Source of the DNA: Sphingomonas sp. TDK1
Lineage (GTDB): Bacteria > Pseudomonadota > Alphaproteobacteria > Sphingomonadales > Sphingomonadaceae
DNA length: 64,000 nucleotides
Assembly (NCBI RefSeq): GCF_001650735.1
Contig: NZ_LXVY01000001.1
Span: 212,772 to 276,771, forward strand
Reading direction: 5' to 3'
Shown here: one piece after another, positions 34,076-42,711 of the stretch
How positions within the stretch are numbered: position 1 is the stretch's first letter
Layout: each line of letters starts with the position of its first letter
Made by a program: the position numbers and the translations under genes
The notes under the pieces: generated by a model
Told to the model about the DNA's origin: nothing
Seen by the model: the letters and a program-made list of their open reading frames with translations, nothing else
Database searches by the model: none

Positions 34076-35281
34076 TCAATAGCTCCAATCCAGCTGCAGC
34101 CAGAATTTGCTGGTATCGGTGGCGAGGCGATCGGCCGTGTACCGCGCATAGCGCGCCGACAGCAGCGTCTTCTTCATCTTCACCGTAGCGAGCAGGTCGA
34201 TCTCGTCGCCATAATGCCGCTCCAGCCGGTCGCTTTCGAACCGATGCCATGTCGCCTGCAGCGTCAGTGCATCCACCTTGCCCAGCTTCTTCCAGCCATA
34301 GCCGCCGCCGGCATAGAGGTCGCGCACGCCGTCCGGCGGCGTGGTCAGGAACTTGTCCGCCCAACCCTGGAACTTGAAGTTGGTACCGAGCGGCGTCTGG
34401 AAACTGGTGAGCGCTGCGCCCTTGTCCGCGCCCAGGACTTCATAGCCGCCGTTGAGCTTCCAGCCACGCACGTCCAGCGTCGCGTCCGCCAGCCAATAGC
34501 CGGCGGAGTAGCGATTGGGGTTGCGGTGATAGTCGGATTGCGTCGCCCAGCTGAGCTGGTAGCTCAGCTTCACCTTTGGTCCCAGGGCCCGGCCGCCCGC
34601 CAGCCGCCCGCCATAGGTCTGGCTGGCGAGACGATAGCCCTGCACTTCGGGCTCGTCCTGGTCGACCAGATAGGCGAAACCGGTCAGCGTGCCGATCGGG
34701 GTCGCTGTGGAGAGATTGGCGAACACATTGTCGCCGCCCACACCCCGCTGCCGCGCGCCGCGACCATCGGTGCCCCAGATGGTGCGGACGTCCCAGGCAT
34801 AGGCGATGTCGAGCTTCACGCCCTTGAGCGGTACCAGCTCGCCGCGCACCGCGTCGAACGTCTGCGCGTTGTTGCGAAAGCCAACATTGCCGACGAAACG
34901 CTCATCGTCCAGCGCGATCCGCTGGCGCCCGGCGGTGACGGTCAGCGGCCGCGTGCGGTATTGCAATTGTGCGCGGTAGATCGCGACATCCTGCGGATCG
35001 GCGACCAGCGGCCGGGTCGCGGCACCGTGCAGCCCGTCATAATAGTTGCCGACCAGCGCCAGATTGCCCTGCGCCTCGCCCAACACCGCCCATGGGCCGC
35101 TGTGCAGCTCGGCACCGGCGCGCACGCGCAACGTCCACGTATCCGCCGTCTGGGCGAGCCCATCCTGGTCGACATGCTCATAGCGGGTGCGCGCCTCGAT
35201 CAGCGGCTTCACCGCAATGTCCTGGGCACAGGCCGGCCCTGCGACGGCCAGCGCGGCCGCCGTCGTTAAGATCGTTCGCAT
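34076..35281 (-). CDS. alginate-export-type outer-membrane porin
   Basis: A 401-aa protein with signal MRTILTTAAALAVAGPACAQ. The rest alternates as beta strands of an outer-membrane barrel (EARTRYEHVDQDG, WTLRVRAGAELHSGPWAVLGEAQGN, VTAGRQRIALDDERFVGNVGFRNNAQTFDAVRG) and ends with FWLQLDWSY, with aromatic residues near the terminus. The YRAQLQYRTRPLTVTAGRQRI segment is typical of the alginate export (AlgE-like) porin family. It lies 58 bases downstream of the nitrate transporter gene and upstream of nirB, so it may be the outer-membrane entry for nitrate. That role is inferred. Start 35281 has GGGGGGA just upstream. Confidence 0.8.
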   Translation of the reverse strand: MRTILTTAAALAVAGPACAQDIAVKPLIEARTRYEHVDQDGLAQTADTWTLRVRAGAELHSGPWAVLGEAQGNLALVGNYYDGLHGAATRPLVADPQDVAIYRAQLQYRTRPLTVTAGRQRIALDDERFVGNVGFRNNAQTFDAVRGELVPLKGVKLDIAYAWDVRTIWGTDGRGARQRGVGGDNVFANLSTATPIGTLTGFAYLVDQDEPEVQGYRLASQTYGGRLAGGRALGPKVKLSYQLSWATQSDYHRNPNRYSAGYWLADATLDVRGWKLNGGYEVLGADKGAALTSFQTPLGTNFKFQGWADKFLTTPPDGVRDLYAGGGYGWKKLGKVDALTLQATWHRFESDRLERHYGDEIDLLATVKMKKTLLSARYARYTADRLATDTSKFWLQLDWSY

Positions 35282-35339
35282 GAAAGTCCCCCCAAAAATG
35301 GGGCGGCGCATTTGGTATCGCGCCGCCCTCCCCTCCGAC

Positions 35340-36587
35340 TTAGATGCGCGCGCCGCTCGTCCAGCGCGCGCGCCACGAGGCCTTGACCAGCGTCAGGCCC
35401 AGCAGCGCGACCAACGCGAGTCCGGCGAAGATCAGGAAGCCCGGCGCGAAGCTGCCCGCCAGCTGCTTGGCAACGCCGAGCGACGAGGCGAGATAGAAGC
35501 CGCCGATCCCGCCGGCCATGCCGACCAACCCGGTCATCACGCCGATCTCCGCTTGGAAACGCTGGGGCACCAGCTGGAACACCGATCCGTTGCCGGTGCC
35601 CAGCGCCAGCATGGCGACGACGAAACAGCCCAGCGCCGCCGGCAGGGTCGGCGCAACGCTGACGCCCGTCAGCGCGGCGGCGGCGACCAGAAACACGACC
35701 GAGAGCGTTTTCACGCCACCGATCTTGTCGGCGAGTGCGCCACCCAGCGGCCGCACCAGCGATCCCGCGAACACGCAGGCGGCAGTGCAATAGCCGGCAA
35801 CGATGGTCGTCAGCTTGAACTGATCGGTGAAATAGATCGGCAGCGACGCCGCCAGCCCGACGAACCCACCAAAGGTGACCGCATAGAAGCCCATCAGCCA
35901 CCAGGCGTCGGCCGATTTCAACGGATGCAGATATTCGACGAGCGACTTTGGCGCAGGCGCGTTCGGTGCGTCCTTGGCCATCGCCAGATAGAGTATGAAG
36001 ACAATGCCCAGCGGAACGCACGCCAGCCCCAGCACGGCGTTCCAGCCGAACAGCTTGGCGAGCGCGGGGGCGAACAGCGCGGCGAGCACGGTGCCCGAAT
36101 TGCCCATTCCCGCCAGCCCCATCGCCTTGCCCTGATGCTCGGCCGGGTACCAGCGACTGGCGAGCGGCAGCGCGATCGCGAAGCTCGCGCCGGCAAAGCC
36201 GAGGATCACGCCCAGCGCCAGCGTGCCGCCGAAGCTGTTCACGCCGAGCAGATAGGCGGACAGCAGCCCGCCGATCACGATCATCTGGCTGATCGCGCCC
36301 GAACGTTTCGGCCCGATGCGATCGACCAGCAGCCCGTTGACCACGCGCAGCAACGCGCCGGCCAGCGTCGGCGTCGCCACCATCAGCCCCTTTTGTGCGG
36401 CGGTGAGATGCAGCGTCCTGGCGATATCGGGCGCGAGCGGGCCGAGCAGCACCCACACCATGAAGGCGAGATCGAAATAGAGAAATGCGGCGACCAGCGT
36501 CGGCCAATGCCCGCTGCGCCAGAAGCTGCCGCCGCTTGTCGTGCTGGTAGATTGGTGCACGCGTCGATCCAGAAATGCCGTTGCCAT
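35340..36587 (-). CDS. MFS nitrate/nitrite transporter (NarK/NasA type)
   Basis: A 415-aa membrane protein with about 12 hydrophobic segments. It belongs to the NNP family of the major facilitator superfamily, shown by FYFDLAFMVWVLLGPLAPDIA-type start (LYFDLAFMVWVLLGPLAP), RVVNGLLVDRIGPKRSG, and the nitrate signature region GLAGMGNSGTVLAALFAP with a second GLVGMAGGIGGFYL. It imports nitrate, or exchanges nitrite, across the inner membrane. GGGGAAG precedes the ATG at 36587. Its leader holds two hexaloop hairpins and a terminator. It heads the block transporter-porin and lies downstream of nasT-nasS on the same strand. Confidence 0.92.
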   Translation of the reverse strand: MATAFLDRRVHQSTSTTSGGSFWRSGHWPTLVAAFLYFDLAFMVWVLLGPLAPDIARTLHLTAAQKGLMVATPTLAGALLRVVNGLLVDRIGPKRSGAISQMIVIGGLLSAYLLGVNSFGGTLALGVILGFAGASFAIALPLASRWYPAEHQGKAMGLAGMGNSGTVLAALFAPALAKLFGWNAVLGLACVPLGIVFILYLAMAKDAPNAPAPKSLVEYLHPLKSADAWWLMGFYAVTFGGFVGLAASLPIYFTDQFKLTTIVAGYCTAACVFAGSLVRPLGGALADKIGGVKTLSVVFLVAAAALTGVSVAPTLPAALGCFVVAMLALGTGNGSVFQLVPQRFQAEIGVMTGLVGMAGGIGGFYLASSLGVAKQLAGSFAPGFLIFAGLALVALLGLTLVKASWRARWTSGARI

Positions 36588-36622
36588 GATGACTTCCCCA
36601 ATGCCGATCTGAAAAGGACAAG

Positions 36623-36746
36623 AAAAAAGCCGCCCGCCGGACGTTCGCGTGGGTGCGAAATCCGGTCAGCGGCTTTGCTGGGTTCAGAGGGGGAGGCAGG
36701 CCCCGGCGTTGGGGTGCCCTCCCGATGGGCGCGCATCCTTGCGCGC
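36623..36746 (-). promoter_or_regulatory. ANTAR-type antitermination leader of the nitrate transporter
   Basis: On the minus strand P1 is at 36746-36729: GCGCGC-AAGGAT-GCGCGC, hexaloop with A1 and G4. P2 is at 36718-36695: GGCA-CCCC-AACGCC-GGGG-cc-TGCC, hexaloop AACGCC, again A1 and G4. Both match the conserved loop positions reported for ANTAR targets. A terminator follows at 36676-36623 (AAAGCCGC...CCGGA/TCCGG...GCGGCTTTTTT) and then the ribosome site of the transporter gene. The layout is the same as in front of nirB, so NasT probably controls both by antitermination. Confidence 0.85.
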
Positions 36747-36817
36747 GACTCATGGATCATCGCCCGAAACGAGCTTTGCTGCAAGCGCGAAGTTATAGCG
36801 GGTGGAGCGCTTGCTCT

Positions 36818-38032
36818 TTACCCGCGCGGACCGGCGAATCCCGCCAGATACGCGTCCAGCTGCTCGGGATCGAACACGCGGCCGTCGAAAAACCGGTCCG
36901 GCCCGAGCGTCAGCGCGCCGCGATGCGCGCCGACGCCGATCGGCGAAGTTACCGCGCCTTCCAGTTTCATGCTCGCCCCCGGCATCGCTTCGCCGCTGGC
37001 GCCCAGTGCGCGACGATAGATGTCGGGCCGGAACACCGCGCCGGCCGCAGCCTCTGCCTCGGCGCTCGGCTCGGCCTGCTTCCAGCGGACGAGCTGCGAA
37101 TAAATCCACAGCGCTTGGCTGCGCCACGGAAAGGCGGTCGCCTCGCGGTGGAACAGCAGGAAATCGGGTTGCTCGACCACCGGCGCATCGGCGCGCGGGA
37201 GCACCTGTCCTGCAAGCCCCGCCTCGATCAGCTCGGCCGGTTCGCCGACATAGGCGGGCCGCGCCAGCAACGCCGCCAATTCCTCTCGGTTCGCAGGGTC
37301 GTCGCACCAGCGCGACGCTGCCGCCAGCGCCAGCAGCAGTCGGTCGACCGTCTCGGCATTGGCGTCCATCCAGTCGGTGCGCAGCGCCAGCACCTTCTCC
37401 ACGCCGCGCTGCCAGATCCGCGCGCCGATCGCCACCGCCTCGGCCAAGCCTTGCGCGATCGCCGCCGCCGGCCACGGATCGCCGGCGATAAACCCGTCAA
37501 TCTCGCCCAGCCGCATCGCCTCCACGGTCAGCGAGGGCGGCAACACGCGCAGCACCACGTCGCGATCGGGGTCGATGCCCACGCTGCCCAGCCAGTAGCG
37601 CAGCATCAAAGCGTGGCCGGAGAAGCGGTGAACGATGCCGATGATCGGCTTGCGCTTGAACAGCCCGATCGCCGCGGCGAAATCATGCCCCGTGCCCAGC
37701 GGATCGGCGAGCCGCGCCGGCAGGTCCTGCTCCAGCGCTGCGGCGAATTCGCCCGACATCACCAGCATGTTGCCGTTGCTATTGAGCTTGAACGGCGCCG
37801 ACAGCGCCGCCGGCTGCTGGCTTAGCCCCAGCGTCACCGCCACGGTGAGCGGGGCCAGCATCTGCGCTGCCTGCACCTGGCCATAGACCAGCCGGTCGCG
37901 CAGGGTCGCCCAGCTGGTCGTCCGCACTAGTTCCAGATCGATGCCCTGTGCCTCGGCGAACCCCTTTCCGCGCGCGGCGACCAACACCGCGCTGTCGGTA
38001 AGCGGCAGGAAGGCGGCGCGGATCGGTGTCAT
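36818..38032 (-). CDS. nasS: nitrate sensor, NrtA-like periplasmic-fold protein without signal
   Basis: A 404-aa protein of the nitrate-binding family (NrtA/CmpA): IRAAFLPLTDSAVLVAARGKGFAEAQGIDLEL, RDRLVYGQVQAAQMLAPLTVAVTLGLS, LNSNGNMLVMS, LPPSLTVEAMRLGEIDGFIAGDPWPA. There is no signal peptide, which marks the cytoplasmic sensor NasS rather than a transporter subunit. In known systems NasS binds and inhibits NasT until nitrate or nitrite releases it. The ATG at 38032 overlaps the nasT stop by 4 bases, so sensor and antiterminator are made together. Confidence 0.93.
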   Translation of the reverse strand: MTPIRAAFLPLTDSAVLVAARGKGFAEAQGIDLELVRTTSWATLRDRLVYGQVQAAQMLAPLTVAVTLGLSQQPAALSAPFKLNSNGNMLVMSGEFAAALEQDLPARLADPLGTGHDFAAAIGLFKRKPIIGIVHRFSGHALMLRYWLGSVGIDPDRDVVLRVLPPSLTVEAMRLGEIDGFIAGDPWPAAAIAQGLAEAVAIGARIWQRGVEKVLALRTDWMDANAETVDRLLLALAAASRWCDDPANREELAALLARPAYVGEPAELIEAGLAGQVLPRADAPVVEQPDFLLFHREATAFPWRSQALWIYSQLVRWKQAEPSAEAEAAAGAVFRPDIYRRALGASGEAMPGASMKLEGAVTSPIGVGAHRGALTLGPDRFFDGRVFDPEQLDAYLAGFAGPRG

Positions 38033-38613
38033 GCATTGCCTCCACCGAGCAGACTGCTGGCGGTGATCAGCGCCTCCGCCACATCGACGAGCCGGCGGCC
38101 CTGGTTCATCGCGGTTGAGCGCAGCAGCGCATAGGCGTCGGCTTCGTTCAATCCGCGCTGTGCCATCAGAATCGCCTTCGCCTTGTCGATCGTCTTGCGG
38201 TTGGCGAGCGCGGTGCGCGCCTCGTCCAGTTCGCTCTGCATCCGGGAAAAGGCGGTGAACCGCCGCACTGCCAGTTCCAGGATTGGCTTCACCCGATCCT
38301 TGCGCAATCCGTCCACGACATAGGCGGACACGCCCGCATCGATTGCTGCGCCGATCATCATATCGTCGGATTGGTCCACGAACATTGCGATCGGCTTGGC
38401 GAGCGCACGGCTCACGAGCAGCATTTCCTCCAGCGTGTCGCGGCTCGGGCTGCCCAGATCCATCAGAACGACGTCGGGCGCCATGCGCTCGATCCGCGCG
38501 ACAAAAGCCCCGCGCGGCGGAACGAAATGGATATCGTCATACCCCGCCTCGCGCAGGCCCTCTTCGAGGACCGATGCGCGGGCTCCGCTGTCATCGACAA
38601 TGACGATCCGCAC
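38029..38613 (-). CDS. nasT: ANTAR-domain transcription antiterminator
   Basis: A 194-aa response-regulator-like protein. A receiver-like domain spans residues 1-120 (VRIVIVDDSGARASVLEEGLREAGY, DVVLMDLGSP). The ANTAR RNA-binding three-helix domain follows (LDEARTALANRKTIDKAKAILMAQRGLNEADAYALLRSTAMNQGRRLVDVAEAL). It should bind tandem hexaloop hairpins and prevent terminator formation, and two such leaders lie downstream in the same cluster. I chose the GTG at 38613 because the receiver begins there and AAAGG precedes it; a TTG at 38652 in frame is possible. It is co-transcribed with nasS. Confidence 0.92.
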   Translation of the reverse strand: MRIVIVDDSGARASVLEEGLREAGYDDIHFVPPRGAFVARIERMAPDVVLMDLGSPSRDTLEEMLLVSRALAKPIAMFVDQSDDMMIGAAIDAGVSAYVVDGLRKDRVKPILELAVRRFTAFSRMQSELDEARTALANRKTIDKAKAILMAQRGLNEADAYALLRSTAMNQGRRLVDVAEALITASSLLGGGNA

Positions 38614-38964
38614 CCCAGCGCCTTTCGCAGTTGCAAAATGAACTGGCAGCAAAGCGCAGGCGCGTCAAATGGGCACCGACCGAGCAGGACACCCGCCGAG
38701 TGCAGGCGGCGTCAAACTCAATACCGATTTATGCCGTTAAAAACGGAAACTTGACACCCACGCCTCCGCGCAACTGCTGGCGGCGGCGCGCGGCTAAACG
38801 ACCGACTGGTTTGCGCGACCGGAATGGCGGCTTCCAGCCAGAGCCGCCGCTCGCATCAACGACGCTGAATGTCTTGAGTTGGTCGGTAGGTGCCTCGGGG
38901 CATTCCCGCTTCTGAGGCTCGAAAACGTTCTTCGGACGGCCGCTCTGGCCATCGGAGAATGATC
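38614..38964. other. intergenic region, no gene
   Basis: About 350 bases between nasT and the divergent recombinase gene. The only structure I see is a small inverted repeat, CCGTT-AAA-AACGG, at 38734-38746, with TTGACA nearby on the plus strand. It probably holds both promoters. Confidence 0.5.
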
Positions 38965-39597
38965 ATGGAGATGTCTGAAACCGAACTCACCGCGACAAAG
39001 CGCCCAGTCTGGAATGCCGGACGGACGGTCGGCGCGAAGCGCGCGCTGAAACCGAAACAGATATGGGAGATCCGATTTTACCTCAATCAGCGCCGCCGCT
39101 TGCGAGATCGGGCGCTGTTCGACCTGGCGATCGACAGCAAACTGCGGGGCTGCGACCTGGTACAGATGAAGATCCGCGACTTGGTCAGCGGCGGGCAGAT
39201 CCGAACGCGTGCGATCGTGATGCAACAGAAAACCGGTCGGCCGGTTCAGTTTGAATTGCTTCCAGACGCTCGGACTAGCCTGCTGGCGTGGCTTGAACGG
39301 CGGGGCGGCGCAGTGGACGATTATGTCTTTCCGAGCAGAATTGATCATAATGGGCATCTCAGCACCCGCCAGTATGCACGGCTTGTCGATGAATGGGTGA
39401 CCGGCGTCGGTCTGATGCGAAGCGAGTATGGCACGCACTCGCTTCGCCGAACGAAGGCTTCGATCATATACAGGGCGACCGGCAACCTTCGTGCAGTCCA
39501 AATTCTTCTCGGTCATAGCAAGATCGAGAACACGGTGCGCTATCTCGGCATCGACGTGGAAGACGCGCTTGCTTTTGCAGAGAACACCGAAATCTGA
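38965..39597 (+). CDS. short orphan tyrosine recombinase
   Basis: A 210-aa protein consisting almost only of the catalytic domain of the lambda-integrase family: RDRALFDLAIDSKLRGCDLVQMKIRDL (first Arg), THSLRRTKASIIYRATGN (H-x-x-R) and ILLGHSKIENTVRYLGID (His and Tyr). The usual N-terminal core-binding domain is missing, replaced by about 35 residues. The start at 38965 has GGAG 7 bases upstream; ATG codons at 38959 and 38971 are alternatives. No tRNA, integron attC or cargo is adjacent. Such short recombinases recur in sphingomonads; their substrate is unknown to me. Confidence 0.85.
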   Translation: MEMSETELTATKRPVWNAGRTVGAKRALKPKQIWEIRFYLNQRRRLRDRALFDLAIDSKLRGCDLVQMKIRDLVSGGQIRTRAIVMQQKTGRPVQFELLPDARTSLLAWLERRGGAVDDYVFPSRIDHNGHLSTRQYARLVDEWVTGVGLMRSEYGTHSLRRTKASIIYRATGNLRAVQILLGHSKIENTVRYLGIDVEDALAFAENTEI

Positions 39598-39762
39598 CCC
39601 GATGGCTCCTCGCCTCCGGCGAGGGGCCTCTTCACCGTGCTGTGGGACAATCGTGCCATGGCCAGTTTGCCTGCCGAGTAGCCGGTGTTGGGTGAAAAAT
39701 CGTTCGATGCCAACGTCTTCGCGCTGAGGAAGTTTAGAACGGAATCCGACGCATCGGTACAA

Positions 39763-40560
39763 TCAAGGCAGCCAGGCGGGCGGCGAGAAGCGGACTTGAC
39801 CCTGCGAGAGAGGAGGAGGCTGCAGTTCCCGCGGCCAAGGCGCAATTTCCGCAGCATACCGCGCCTCGGCAGCGCCATAGGAAAATCCTGCCAGCACCAT
39901 TAGGCGCTCGCGATCACAAATGGTGACGCGCGCTCGCTCGCAGCGGAGTATCTTCTCGCCCTCAAGCACATGGAAGCATTCGGTCACGCTCGCCCGCCGT
40001 GTGTGAAGCGCGCGTGCGACGTCGTCATGCGTCAACAACAGCGTGTCGCCTTGACTGCGGTCGTGGAGCATCAATATCCATCGGGCAACGCGGCGTTCCA
40101 AGGGATCGATCGTGTTCGAACCGAGCATCGAGGCCATCTGCTCGAGAAAATTGTCGGCGTACCGCAGCAGATTGGCGCGTAGCGTCACACTCTTTGCGCA
40201 AGCCTCCAGCAGGGGCCCAGCCGCAATGGATAAAGCCGTACCGCCCTGCATCTCCACGGTTGCGAGCGTGAAGCTTTCTTCCACCCCCATCAGCAGCGAC
40301 CAACCCAACACGCCCTCATGGCCGACCAAGCCCAGGGCTGGCTGGCGATCGCCGAGAAGCGTCTGACGAACACAGAAGACCGCGGTCTCGGGGAAGATCA
40401 TCTGCACCGACCCGCAGGACGTGCGGCCCACGCTTTCCCGTGGGCCGAAGGGAAGGCGGGAGAGGTGCGGGATCAGCAACCACGCGTCGCTTTGCGCGAG
40501 CGATCGCAGCAGCAGATTGCCGCGGATGTCTGGCGCATAGTGGGCGTTCGGTTTCGACAT
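39763..40560 (-). CDS. Crp/Fnr family regulator
   Basis: A 265-aa regulator. The N-terminal beta-roll (SDAWLLIPHLSRLPFGPRESVGR, FPETAVFCVRQTLLGD, LGLVGHEGVLGWSLLMG) and a C-terminal winged helix (WILMLHDRSQGDTLLLTHDDVARALHTRRASVTECFHVLEGEKIL) are clear. It lacks the cysteines of FNR and the arginine of CRP cNMP binding is not evident. The start at 40560 follows a purine-rich GAGGAGAGGGAG. It is divergent from the ferritin-like genes across a 180-base gap and may control them, which is inference from position only. Confidence 0.85.
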   Translation of the reverse strand: MSKPNAHYAPDIRGNLLLRSLAQSDAWLLIPHLSRLPFGPRESVGRTSCGSVQMIFPETAVFCVRQTLLGDRQPALGLVGHEGVLGWSLLMGVEESFTLATVEMQGGTALSIAAGPLLEACAKSVTLRANLLRYADNFLEQMASMLGSNTIDPLERRVARWILMLHDRSQGDTLLLTHDDVARALHTRRASVTECFHVLEGEKILRCERARVTICDRERLMVLAGFSYGAAEARYAAEIAPWPRELQPPPLSQGQVRFSPPAWLP

Positions 40561-40740
40561 CGGCGCGACCCGCTCCCTCTCCTCGTTGCGTGTAAGCTTC
40601 GGAACGTGCGGCGCCACGGATGCATGAAAACGCGTGGCAGGGGACATTTTGTACGACACCGTACCCAGCCCGTGCCGAACCGGAACTGCTTGAAAACGCC
40701 CCGGGTTCGAACCCTCGCTACCATCAGGGAGGCATGCGCC

Positions 40741-41691
40741 GTGAACCAGGAAGTCGAGCTTATCGAAGCTTTCCAGCAACAAGCCCAACGCCGAAAAGAT
40801 CGCCGCGAATTCTTCAAGGCGTTCGCGCTAACCGCAGTGGCCGGTGGCGGGCTGGCCATGGCAACAAGCGTCCAGCGGGCTGCCGCTCAGGCAACGCTCA
40901 CGGATGGCGACGTCCTCAATTTCGCACTGAACCTCGAATATCTCGAGGCGCAATTCTATGCCTATGCGGCGAACGGCGTTGGCCTTTCCGCCGACCTGTT
41001 GACCGGGTCCGGCAAGATCGGTGCCGCCGTGGGCGCACGCCAGGCGACTTTCAAGGATCCGGCGGTCGCCGCCTATGCTCAGGAAATCGCCGCGGACGAA
41101 CGCGCCCATGTCGCGTTTCTGCGCAGTGCCATCGGCGCTACCGCCGTGGGGCAACCCCAAATCGACATCGGGGTTTCACCCACCAGCGCCTTTTCCAACG
41201 CGGCCCGTGCCGCGGGACTGATCGGCGCGGGTGACTCTTTCGATCCCTATGCAAGCGACGAGAACTTCCTCCTCGGCGCGTTCATCTTCGAGGATGTCGG
41301 GGTCACTGCCTATAAGGGCGCTTCGCCGCTCATTACCAACAAGGTGTTCCTCGAGGCCGCGGCAGGCATTCTTGCCGTCGAGGCCTATCATGCCGCGCTC
41401 GTCCGCACGACGCTCGACGCCAAGGGGATCGCAACCCCCAGCCTGGTGGACGCGACCGAGGCGATCTCGAACGCGCGCGACAGTCTCGACGGGGCGAGCG
41501 ACGATGATCAGGGCATCCGCGCGATCGGCACCTCGAGCAACATCGCGCCGCTCGACGCCAACGGCCTCGCCTATAGCCGCTCGACGGGCCAGGTGCTCAA
41601 CATCGTCTACCTGAACAAGGCGGCCGTCACTGCCGGCGGATTTTTCCCCAACGGCGTCAACGGCACCATCGTCACCAGCGCAGCGAACTGA
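40741..41691 (+). CDS. Tat-exported ferritin-like protein 1
   Basis: A 316-aa protein. The GTG start at 40741 lies after GGGAGG. DRREFFKAFALTAVAGGGLAMA is a twin-arginine signal matching RRxFFK, cleaved near AAAQA. The body is a ferritin-like four-helix fold with diiron-type ligands in [20 protein letters not shown] (E-x-x-H), IFEDVGVTAY and VEAYHAALVR (E-x-x-H). Such proteins are annotated as ferritin-like/DUF4439-type; a role in periplasmic metal or oxidant handling is inferred. Next comes a close paralogue, then an Nramp transporter. Confidence 0.82.
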   Translation: MNQEVELIEAFQQQAQRRKDRREFFKAFALTAVAGGGLAMATSVQRAAAQATLTDGDVLNFALNLEYLEAQFYAYAANGVGLSADLLTGSGKIGAAVGARQATFKDPAVAAYAQEIAADERAHVAFLRSAIGATAVGQPQIDIGVSPTSAFSNAARAAGLIGAGDSFDPYASDENFLLGAFIFEDVGVTAYKGASPLITNKVFLEAAAGILAVEAYHAALVRTTLDAKGIATPSLVDATEAISNARDSLDGASDDDQGIRAIGTSSNIAPLDANGLAYSRSTGQVLNIVYLNKAAVTAGGFFPNGVNGTIVTSAAN

Positions 41692-41718
41692 TCGCTCGGT
41701 CCTAGGGAGGCTTCAGCC

Positions 41719-42711
41719 ATGAACCATGATATCGTTCTCCAGGTCCTGGATGCATGCGACGCTCGCCGCGCCGAGCGCCGGGCTTTCATGAAAAATGCCG
41801 GCTTTGCGGTCGCGGGCGCTACCATGCTCGCCGCGTGCAGCAGCAATGACGATGGGCCGGGATCCATGATCACGCCTACGCCTACGCCGACCCCAACCCC
41901 CAGTCCGTCCGGCGCGCTCTCCGATCAGGACGTGCTGAACTTTGCGCTAAATCTGGAATATCTGGAAGCGCAGTTCTATTCTTTCGCCGCCAATGGCGTT
42001 TCGCTGCCGGCCAGCCTGCTGTCGGGTACAGGTCAGGCCGGCGCACCGAACGGCGCGCGGCAGGTCACCTTCAAGGACGACGCCGTGGCCCGCTATGCCC
42101 GGGAGATAGCCGGCGACGAACAGGCGCACGTCGCCTTTCTGCGCAGCGCCCTTGGTAGCGTCGCGGTCGCTCAGCCCAATCTCGATCTGTCCGCCGACGT
42201 AAACGGCGCATTTTCGACCGCGGCACGCGCCGCCGGACTGGTCGGTGCCAATCAAGCATTCGATCCCTATGCGAGCGACGAGAATTTCCTGCTCGCAGCC
42301 TTTATCTTCGAAGATGTCGGGGTCAGCGCCTACAAGGGCGCTTCGCCGCTGATCACCAACAAGACCTATCTCGAGGCAGCAGCCGGCATCCTTGCCGCAG
42401 AGGCCTATCACGCCGGGCTGATCCGCACGACGCTCTATCGCAAGGGGCTGACGACGCCCTCGCTCATCGATGCCACCGAAGCCATTTCCAACGCGCGCGA
42501 CAGCCTGGACGGATCGAGCGACCTTGACCAGGGTATTCGTCCGATCGGCACTGCCACCAACATCGTGCCGACCGACTCCAACGGCGTGGCGTTCAGCCGA
42601 TCCGCCGGCCAGGTGCTCAACATCGCGTATCTCAACAAGGCATCGGTCGATCGTGGCGGCTTCTTCCCCACCGGCGTCAACGGCACGATCAAGCTCAGCG
42701 CTGCCAGCTGA
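41719..42711 (+). CDS. Tat-lipoprotein ferritin-like protein 2
   Basis: A 330-aa tandem paralogue of the upstream gene. [22 protein letters not shown] combines a twin-arginine motif with a lipobox (LAAC), predicting a lipid-anchored protein. [14 protein letters not shown] linker, encoded by an imperfect six-base repeat at about 41873-41905, separates the anchor from the ferritin-like domain. The ligand motifs are the same: [42 protein letters not shown]. The ribosome site GGGAGG lies 28 bases after the previous stop. One copy is soluble and one anchored, which suggests a division of labour after duplication. Confidence 0.82.
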   Translation: MNHDIVLQVLDACDARRAERRAFMKNAGFAVAGATMLAACSSNDDGPGSMITPTPTPTPTPSPSGALSDQDVLNFALNLEYLEAQFYSFAANGVSLPASLLSGTGQAGAPNGARQVTFKDDAVARYAREIAGDEQAHVAFLRSALGSVAVAQPNLDLSADVNGAFSTAARAAGLVGANQAFDPYASDENFLLAAFIFEDVGVSAYKGASPLITNKTYLEAAAGILAAEAYHAGLIRTTLYRKGLTTPSLIDATEAISNARDSLDGSSDLDQGIRPIGTATNIVPTDSNGVAFSRSAGQVLNIAYLNKASVDRGGFFPTGVNGTIKLSAAS

